Assembly (NCBI GenBank): GCA_002422425.1
Contig: DIVG01000051.1
Location: 1-12,537, forward strand
Length of the DNA: 12,537 nt
From: Akkermansiaceae bacterium UBA6138
Lineage (GTDB): Bacteria; Verrucomicrobiota; Verrucomicrobiia; Verrucomicrobiales; DEV007
Direction of reading: 5' to 3'
Of the stretch, positions 8,334 to 12,537 are shown piece by piece. The notes beneath the pieces are model-generated. The model saw only the letters and a list, made by a program, of their open reading frames with translations. It ran no database searches and was not told the origin of the DNA. Position numbers and translations under genes: made by a program. How positions within the stretch are numbered: the first letter of the stretch is position 1; each line of letters begins with the position of its first letter.

Positions 8334-8374
8334 ACTCGTCGGCCCATCGCTCCCCGGTGCAACCTCCGACGAGT
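8334..8374. terminator. Candidate bidirectional terminator hairpin between convergent genes
   Basis: Arms ACTCGTCGG (8334-8342) and CCGACGAGT (8366-8374) are perfect 9-bp inverted repeats around a 23-nt loop. The element starts 10 bases after the stop of the phosphatase-like gene and ends 26 bases short of the NnrS stop. No T-run follows, so this is a weak intrinsic-terminator candidate. The location between convergent genes is the main argument. Confidence 0.35.
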
Positions 8375-8399
8375 ATCAGCCGGATGGCCGGGGGCGTTT

Positions 8400-9584
8400 C
8401 TATCGCCCACCCCGCTTGCGGCACAGTCTTTTTCCGTGGAGAACGATCCAGATTCCTAGAATGATAATGAGCGAGATCGCCGCGTAAATGTGGTGCGAGA
8501 CCCGGGTGGACGGGACAAGATCAGCGGTCGCCCGCGTCGCCGCAGTCAGGACTATTAACCAGACGATCCACTTCCAGGCCCCGCTTTTGGGTTTAATGGC
8601 CGAAGCATCATCGCCATGCCCGAAGATAACGCGCTCGCCGGTGAGAAGGATGACCTGGAAGAATCCCCCAAGAAAGAGGAGATGCTCGAAGGCGAACATC
8701 GGTAAGGGCCAGATCACCCGGCAGAGAAAAGCGGCTGCCATGTGGACGAGACCGAAACGCAGCGCCCAGGGTCTCGTCCCCGGTGCTCTCACCGTCCAGA
8801 TACCCGGCAGCGCGCCCCCTCCCCAGATGACGAGAGCGAAAAATCGTATCCCGTTCCCCCATCGCGCCGAGAGCCAGGCCTCGACCGCGAAGGAGATGAG
8901 AACGAGCACCGCCGCTCCCCACACGAAAAGCCCGCGGTGTTTTACTTTGGCAAAATTCGGCGGAGTCCCCGGCACATGAAAAAAGCGCGCGAAGAGATAC
9001 GATCCGACCCCGAGGATAGGCAAAAGGAGGAACCCCTGATACCCCGCGAGCCGGAGAAACTGGTTGAGTTGCGGAGAGATATCCCCCCAGCCCGCCACCC
9101 ACGCGAAGAGCGTCGCGGTCCCGAGAAGCACCGCGAAAAAAGCGAGAGCAAATCCCGGAGGCGGCATCTCGCGATCGCCCCCTAAAAGGCGCCGTCCCAG
9201 CACGATGAGAAAAACGACCCCGGTGAGAGCGGCAGCGAGATCTCCGTCGGCGATGTTTCCCCTCGCGTAGAGAAACTGGGAAAAAATCCATCCGCCGACG
9301 AGCAAGCCCATTTCCCAAACTCGAAGCGCTTCGGCCTCGAGGAAGCGCGGCCACGCAGTCCCGAGAAATCCGAAGACAAAGGCCGTGCCGAAACCAAAAA
9401 TAAGGATGCGCGGATGCTGCAAGGCAGGGTAGAGGGGCCACCAGCCGCCATAGTAGAGGGGCCACAGCGCAAGACCGAAGACCGCCGCTGCAATCCCGAG
9501 AGGGAAAAAGATACGAAACGGCTCCGAGGCCCACAGCGGCGAGGCACCCGGTTTTGTCAGATACCGCGGAGGAGGTGTGGCCAT
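8400..9584 (-). CDS. NnrS-family multi-pass membrane protein
   Basis: The product has 394 residues from the ATG at 9584 and is overwhelmingly hydrophobic, with roughly ten to twelve membrane segments. NnrS-type landmarks are visible. Near the N-terminus, EPFRIFFPLG leads to a histidine (H57) followed by ILIFGFGTAFVFGFLGTAWPRF, matching the family's H-x-x-x-x-F-G-F ... G-F-L-x-T-A-x-P pattern. Near the C-terminus is EHLLFLGGFFQVILLTGERVIFGHGD, with H301, R318 and H322, like the family's H-x-x-x-x-G ... R-V-x-x-G-H-x-G segment. NnrS proteins are haem- and copper-containing membrane proteins linked to resistance to nitric oxide and nitrosative stress. No NO-responsive gene is seen nearby, so that role here is inference. 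An ATG at 9626 would add 14 residues, but those codons lie in a palindrome (9591-9621), so the inner ATG is preferred. The Gfo/Idh/MocA gene ends 79 bp upstream on the same strand. Confidence 0.85.
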   Translation of the reverse strand: MATPPPRYLTKPGASPLWASEPFRIFFPLGIAAAVFGLALWPLYYGGWWPLYPALQHPRILIFGFGTAFVFGFLGTAWPRFLEAEALRVWEMGLLVGGWIFSQFLYARGNIADGDLAAALTGVVFLIVLGRRLLGGDREMPPPGFALAFFAVLLGTATLFAWVAGWGDISPQLNQFLRLAGYQGFLLLPILGVGSYLFARFFHVPGTPPNFAKVKHRGLFVWGAAVLVLISFAVEAWLSARWGNGIRFFALVIWGGGALPGIWTVRAPGTRPWALRFGLVHMAAAFLCRVIWPLPMFAFEHLLFLGGFFQVILLTGERVIFGHGDDASAIKPKSGAWKWIVWLIVLTAATRATADLVPSTRVSHHIYAAISLIIILGIWIVLHGKRLCRKRGGR

Positions 9585-9590
9585 GAAGAA

Positions 9591-9621
9591 TGGTAGGGAC
9601 GGTTTGTCAAACCGTCCACCA
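9591..9621. repeat. REP-like palindrome upstream of the NnrS gene
   Basis: A perfect 9-bp stem, GGACGGTTT (9597-9605) and AAACCGTCC (9609-9617), flanks a 3-nt loop. It is extended, after a 2-nt AG bulge, by TGGT (9591-9594) pairing with ACCA (9618-9621), for 13 bp in total. The left side reads TGGTAGGGACGGTTT. I recall dispersed GGTAGGGACGG-type palindromes in verrucomicrobial genomes; that is memory, not a search. It lies between two co-directional genes and could also act as a processing or stability hairpin for the message. No T-run follows it. Confidence 0.75.
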
Positions 9622-9663
9622 GCCATTTACAGAAGACGCCCCGATGAGGTAGCCCGGACAGCA

Positions 9664-10827
9664 TCAGACCGCCGGGAACTTAATCCACTTCCGGTCTGAG
9701 GCCGAACTTTCGACGGTCGCCTTGATAAAGGCCACCCCGGCGACACCATCATCGACGGTGGGGAAATCGTAGCCGCCCTCTGGCGCGGGATTACCATCGA
9801 TCTGATCGGCGATGGCCCGTGCCGCCGCGAGGTAGATGTTCGCAAAAGCCTCGATGAACCCCTCGGGGTGGGCAAAGGGCGTACGGGTGTAGCCGTGACC
9901 CGAGGCCGCCTCGCTGATGTAATCGTTGCCGCGACGGTAGATGCGGCGCGGGGCATTGGCATATTTCACGATAAGCTCGTTGGGGTCCTCCTGATGCCAC
10001 TCGAGCGAGGCCTTGGTGCCGTAAACGCGGATATTGAGAGCATTTTCATCGCCGTTCGAGATCTGCGAGGCGTGGATGATGCCTTTGGCTCCGCCCTCGA
10101 AGCGAACGAGGTTATTGCCGTCGTCATCAAGGGTGCGACCGGGAATGAAGGCGGTCAGCTCCGAGCAAATTTCACTGATCTCGAGGCCAGTGATGTAGCG
10201 GATGAGGTTGTGCGCGTGGGTGCCGATGTCGCCCATGCAGTTCGAGATCCCCGCGATCTTCGGGTCGGACCGCCAGTTGTTGATTTTTCCCTGCCCGTCG
10301 CCCTCGACGTCACCAACGGCGTAGCCCTGGGGGTACTCGGCGACGATTTTGAGGAGGCGGCCGAGTTCGCCGTCGCGGACCATGCGGCGGGCTTCCTTGA
10401 CCATGGGGTAGCCAGTGTAGTTGTGGGTCAGAGCGAAGACGCGATCACTCTTCTTCACGATCTCGCGCAACTTGAGCGCCTGATCGTAATCGTGGGTCAT
10501 CGGCTTATCGCAGATGACGTTGAAACCGGCCTCGATGAAGGTTTTGGCGACCTCGAAGTGGAGGTGGTTCTGCACGACGATGGAGACGAAGTCGATTTTG
10601 TCCTCGCGGGCCGCTTCCTTCTCCGCCATCTCCTGATAGCTCGAATAGACGCGGGAAGGATCGAGGAAAAAGTCCTGCCCCGAAAGTTTTGATTTTTCCG
10701 GATCGGACGAGAAGCAACCGGCCACGAGCTCAATCTTTCCGTCGAGGTTGGCCGCCATGCGGTGGACTTGTCCGATGAATGCTCCACGGCCGCCTCCGAC
10801 CATTCCCATGCGTAATTTTCGATTCAT
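9664..10827 (-). CDS. Gfo/Idh/MocA-family NAD(P)-dependent oxidoreductase
   Basis: The 387-residue product matches this family in length and order. An N-terminal Rossmann fold starts at MGMVGGGRGAFIG (7-19). The family's EKP-type motif appears as CDKPMTHD (106-113), with K108 the conserved lysine. The catalytic region is GDIGTHAHNL (199-208), with a Lys/Asp/His arrangement typical of sugar or polyol dehydrogenases. The C-terminal alpha/beta substrate domain follows to the end. There is no Tat or Sec signal, so it is cytoplasmic, unlike many secreted relatives in Verrucomicrobia and Planctomycetes. The substrate cannot be read from the sequence; cyclitols and sugars are usual. The start at 10827 lies directly before the Rossmann motif, which supports it, though no Shine-Dalgarno sequence is present. 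It lies 204 bp downstream of kbl on the same strand and 79 bp before the NnrS gene. Joint transcription with either is unproven. Confidence 0.9.
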   Translation of the reverse strand: MNRKLRMGMVGGGRGAFIGQVHRMAANLDGKIELVAGCFSSDPEKSKLSGQDFFLDPSRVYSSYQEMAEKEAAREDKIDFVSIVVQNHLHFEVAKTFIEAGFNVICDKPMTHDYDQALKLREIVKKSDRVFALTHNYTGYPMVKEARRMVRDGELGRLLKIVAEYPQGYAVGDVEGDGQGKINNWRSDPKIAGISNCMGDIGTHAHNLIRYITGLEISEICSELTAFIPGRTLDDDGNNLVRFEGGAKGIIHASQISNGDENALNIRVYGTKASLEWHQEDPNELIVKYANAPRRIYRRGNDYISEAASGHGYTRTPFAHPEGFIEAFANIYLAAARAIADQIDGNPAPEGGYDFPTVDDGVAGVAFIKATVESSASDRKWIKFPAV

Positions 10828-10920
10828 AGTGCTGAGGTGTTGAGATTGCCTGAAATACGGGCGAACGAGGGTAGCAAAGCCGCCGGAAAATGCAACAGGG
10901 GCGTGGGCGTAAGGGGCAAG

Positions 10921-10960
10921 CGCGATTGCATCAACGATTTGCGTTTGCGTTGCAATCGCG
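10921..10960. terminator. Inverted repeat downstream of kbl, possible terminator
   Basis: Arms CGCGATTGCA (10921-10930) and TGCAATCGCG (10951-10960) are exact 10-bp reverse complements around a 20-nt loop containing a short direct repeat (TTTGCGTTTGCG). It lies 72 bases past the kbl stop and 94 bases before the Gfo/Idh/MocA start, where the tdh-kbl message could end. No clear T-run follows on the minus strand, so it may instead be an operator or a dispersed palindrome. Confidence 0.45.
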
Positions 10961-11031
10961 GCAAAACCTCGGGAGCGAGGGAGGGCGGACCTTATCGTGA
11001 TCCTCTTCCTCGGGCTCGGCGGGACATCGCT

Positions 11032-12234
11032 CTATCGCCCCATCTCCTCCGACACTGCCCCGAACGCCGCCGCCGCGCCGGCGAGATCACCGTGGGTATG
11101 GGCGGCGGAGACCTGGGTCCTGATCCTGGCTTTGCCTTCGGCTACGACGGGATAGAAGAAGCCGATCACATAGACGCCTCGTTCGAGCAGTCTCGCTGCC
11201 ATTTCCGCCGCCACCTTCGCATCGCCGAGCATCACGGGAACTATGGGATGCACCCCGGGCAGGAGGACCAGACCCGTCTTTGCCATTTCCGATCGGAAGA
11301 AGACGGTGTTGGTGCGGAGACGATGAAGCAGGTCATCGGACGAGGTGAGCAGATCGAGCGCTTTGATCGAGGCGGCGGCGATGACGGGGGCAAGTGAATT
11401 GGAAAAGAGATAGGGCCGCGACCGCTGTCTCAGCAGGTCGATGATCTCTTTGCGCCCGCTCGTGTAGCCTCCGCTCGCGCCGCCGAGGGCTTTGCCGAGG
11501 GTGCCGGTGATGATGTCGACCCGTCCCATGACCTCGTGATACTCGTGCGTCCCCCGCCCCTTCTCCCCGATCACCCCGACGGCATGGGAATCATCGACCA
11601 TGACGAGGGCATCGTATTTATCCGCGAGATCGCAGATCGTCTTGAGATCGGCGATGGTGCCGTCCATCGAGAAGACTCCGTCGGTCGCGATGAGCCTGAA
11701 CCGCGCCGATTGAGTCTCTTTCAAGCAATCCTCGAGCTGATCCATGTCGCCGTTTTTGTAACGGAATCGCTGCGCCTTGCAGAGACGGATCCCGTCAATG
11801 ATGGAGGCGTGGTTGAGTGAATCTGAAATGATGGCGTCTTCGGCACCGAGGAGCGTTTCAAAGAGACCGCCGTTCGCGTCAAAGCACGAGGAGTAAAGAA
11901 TCGTGTCGTCGGTCCCGAGGAAGCCGCTGAGGCGGGACTCGAGCTCTTTATGGATGGACTGTGTCCCGCAGATAAAGCGCACCGAGGAAAGGCCGTAACC
12001 CCAGCGATCGAGAGACTCGTGCGCGGCGGCGATGATCTCGGGATGATCGGAAAGGCCGAGGTAATTATTCGCGCAGAGATTGATTAATTCAGTCCCCGGC
12101 ACCCGCGCCGCCTGGCCGGCGACCTCGATGTGACGGGACTGCGGAGTCGTGATGACACGCTCCGATTTGTAAAGGCCCGCGTCGCGGATGGAAGCGAGTG
12201 TTTCGGAAAGGTGGGTTTGGAAGGCGGGGTTCAT
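11032..12234 (-). CDS. kbl: 2-amino-3-ketobutyrate CoA ligase (glycine C-acetyltransferase)
   Basis: This enzyme cleaves 2-amino-3-ketobutyrate with CoA to glycine and acetyl-CoA, the second step of threonine breakdown by the dehydrogenase route. The 400-residue length is normal for Kbl (E. coli has 398). It is a class-II alpha-oxoamine-synthase-type PLP enzyme. Visible residues include INLCANNYLGLSDHP (51-65), GYGLSSVRFICGTQ (79-92), NHAS (141-144), the PLP-binding VDDSHAVG (D214, H217) and the Schiff-base lysine K248 in TLGKALGGASGGY. The C-terminal half contains the usual PYLFSNSL segment and VIGFFYPVV. The family also contains AONS (BioF) and ALAS, but the motifs and the adjacent tdh strongly favour Kbl. 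The start is only 7 bp after the tdh stop, so the two are almost certainly co-transcribed. The protein is cytoplasmic, with no signs of truncation. Confidence 0.95.
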   Translation of the reverse strand: MNPAFQTHLSETLASIRDAGLYKSERVITTPQSRHIEVAGQAARVPGTELINLCANNYLGLSDHPEIIAAAHESLDRWGYGLSSVRFICGTQSIHKELESRLSGFLGTDDTILYSSCFDANGGLFETLLGAEDAIISDSLNHASIIDGIRLCKAQRFRYKNGDMDQLEDCLKETQSARFRLIATDGVFSMDGTIADLKTICDLADKYDALVMVDDSHAVGVIGEKGRGTHEYHEVMGRVDIITGTLGKALGGASGGYTSGRKEIIDLLRQRSRPYLFSNSLAPVIAAASIKALDLLTSSDDLLHRLRTNTVFFRSEMAKTGLVLLPGVHPIVPVMLGDAKVAAEMAARLLERGVYVIGFFYPVVAEGKARIRTQVSAAHTHGDLAGAAAAFGAVSEEMGR

Positions 12235-12241
12235 GAGAGGC

Positions 12242-12537
12242 TTACCATTTCAAAATCACCTTACCCGACTGGCCGCTCTTCATCACCTCAAACCCCTTCT
12301 CAAACTCAGTGTAATCGTAGTGATGGGTGATAACAGGACTGATGTCGAGGCCGCCTTGGAGCATCACGGTCATTTTGTACCAGGTCTCATACATGCGGCG
12401 TCCGTAAATGCCCGAGATCGTGAGCATGTTGAAAACAACTTTGTTCCAGTCGATCGCAATGTCCTCTGACGGGATCCCGAGCATCGCGATTTTGCCGCCG
12501 TGGCACATGTTGTCGAGCATCTCGCGGAAGGCATTGG
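12242..12537 (-). CDS. tdh: L-threonine 3-dehydrogenase, C-terminal part (partial)
   Basis: The minus-strand frame enters from the right edge and stops at TAA (12242-12244), giving the last 97 or so residues; the N-terminus, zinc ligands and most of the NAD-binding domain are outside the window. The visible part begins NAFREMLDNM and continues through HGGKIAMLGIP, IDWNKVVFNML, GIYGRRMYETWYKM and ends SGQSGKVILKW. This closely matches the C-terminal region of the zinc-dependent medium-chain Tdh as remembered from E. coli (GIYGREMFETWYKM, SGQSGKVIL). Tdh oxidises L-threonine with NAD to 2-amino-3-ketobutyrate, the substrate of Kbl, which is encoded immediately downstream. The pair forms the classic tdh-kbl operon in the order tdh then kbl, whereas E. 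coli has kbl first. The true start lies beyond the window; the ATG at 12520 is internal. Confidence 0.93.
   Translation of the reverse strand, partial: NAFREMLDNMCHGGKIAMLGIPSEDIAIDWNKVVFNMLTISGIYGRRMYETWYKMTVMLQGGLDISPVITHHYDYTEFEKGFEVMKSGQSGKVILKW

Noticed and set aside
8608..9534. Minus-strand 308-residue open frame in another frame
   Set aside because: It overlaps the NnrS-family gene entirely, is rich in Arg/Ser/Gly/Cys without pattern, and has none of the NnrS motifs.
9585..9626. Upstream ATG at 9626 as the NnrS start
   Set aside because: The extra 14 residues are translated from the palindrome at 9591-9621 and do not resemble the family's N-terminus. The ATG at 9584 is preferred.
9868..10692. 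Plus-strand 274-residue open frame rich in Val and Asp
   Set aside because: It is codon-aligned antisense to the Gfo/Idh/MocA gene, with composition expected of a mirror of that reading frame. No family is recognisable.
2732..12537. A coherent multi-gene novel defence or biosynthetic system
   Set aside because: Apart from tdh-kbl, the neighbours share no clear pathway, strands change twice, and gaps of 75-250 bp separate most genes. Ordinary chromosomal content is the simpler reading.

Overview
The window looks like chromosomal DNA from a high-GC member of the Verrucomicrobiota or a close PVC-superphylum relative. The main evidence is the large left-edge gene. It encodes a secreted protein with a PVC-type membrane-bound dehydrogenase-like beta-propeller followed by a C-terminal CxxCH haem site, an architecture largely confined to Planctomycetes and Verrucomicrobia. 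No phage, transposon, CRISPR or RNA gene is visible. This is inference from gene content; no 16S or marker gene is present.

Layout, left to right. Positions 1-2597 (minus) hold the PVC cytochrome-type protein, open through the left edge with its C-terminus missing. Positions 2732-5071 (minus) encode a 779-residue fusion of an amidohydrolase-2-type TIM barrel with a complete class-III PLP aminotransferase of the glutamate-1-semialdehyde-aminomutase type; both active sites look intact. Positions 5214-6101 (minus) encode a trypsin-like serine protease with a lipoprotein signal, and 6277-6756 (minus) a small FUN14-like membrane protein. A divergent intergenic region with a strong hairpin (6863-6899) precedes a secreted purple-acid-phosphatase-like protein (7047-8324, plus). 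Convergent to it is an NnrS-family multi-pass membrane protein (8400-9584, minus). A REP-like palindrome lies at the 5' end of that gene. Upstream on the same strand are a Gfo/Idh/MocA oxidoreductase (9664-10827) and a threonine catabolic pair, kbl (11032-12234) and the 3' end of tdh (12242 to the right edge).

How the genes work together. Only tdh-kbl is a clear operon: Tdh oxidises L-threonine to 2-amino-3-ketobutyrate, and Kbl cleaves that with CoA to glycine and acetyl-CoA. The rest looks like ordinary chromosomal mixture with many envelope or secreted products (cytochrome-type protein, lipoprotein protease, FUN14-like protein, phosphatase-like protein, NnrS). There is no convincing multi-gene novel system. 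The most unusual items are the amidohydrolase-aminotransferase fusion, the palindromic elements, the altered metal motifs of the phosphatase-like protein, and the near absence of Shine-Dalgarno sequences.
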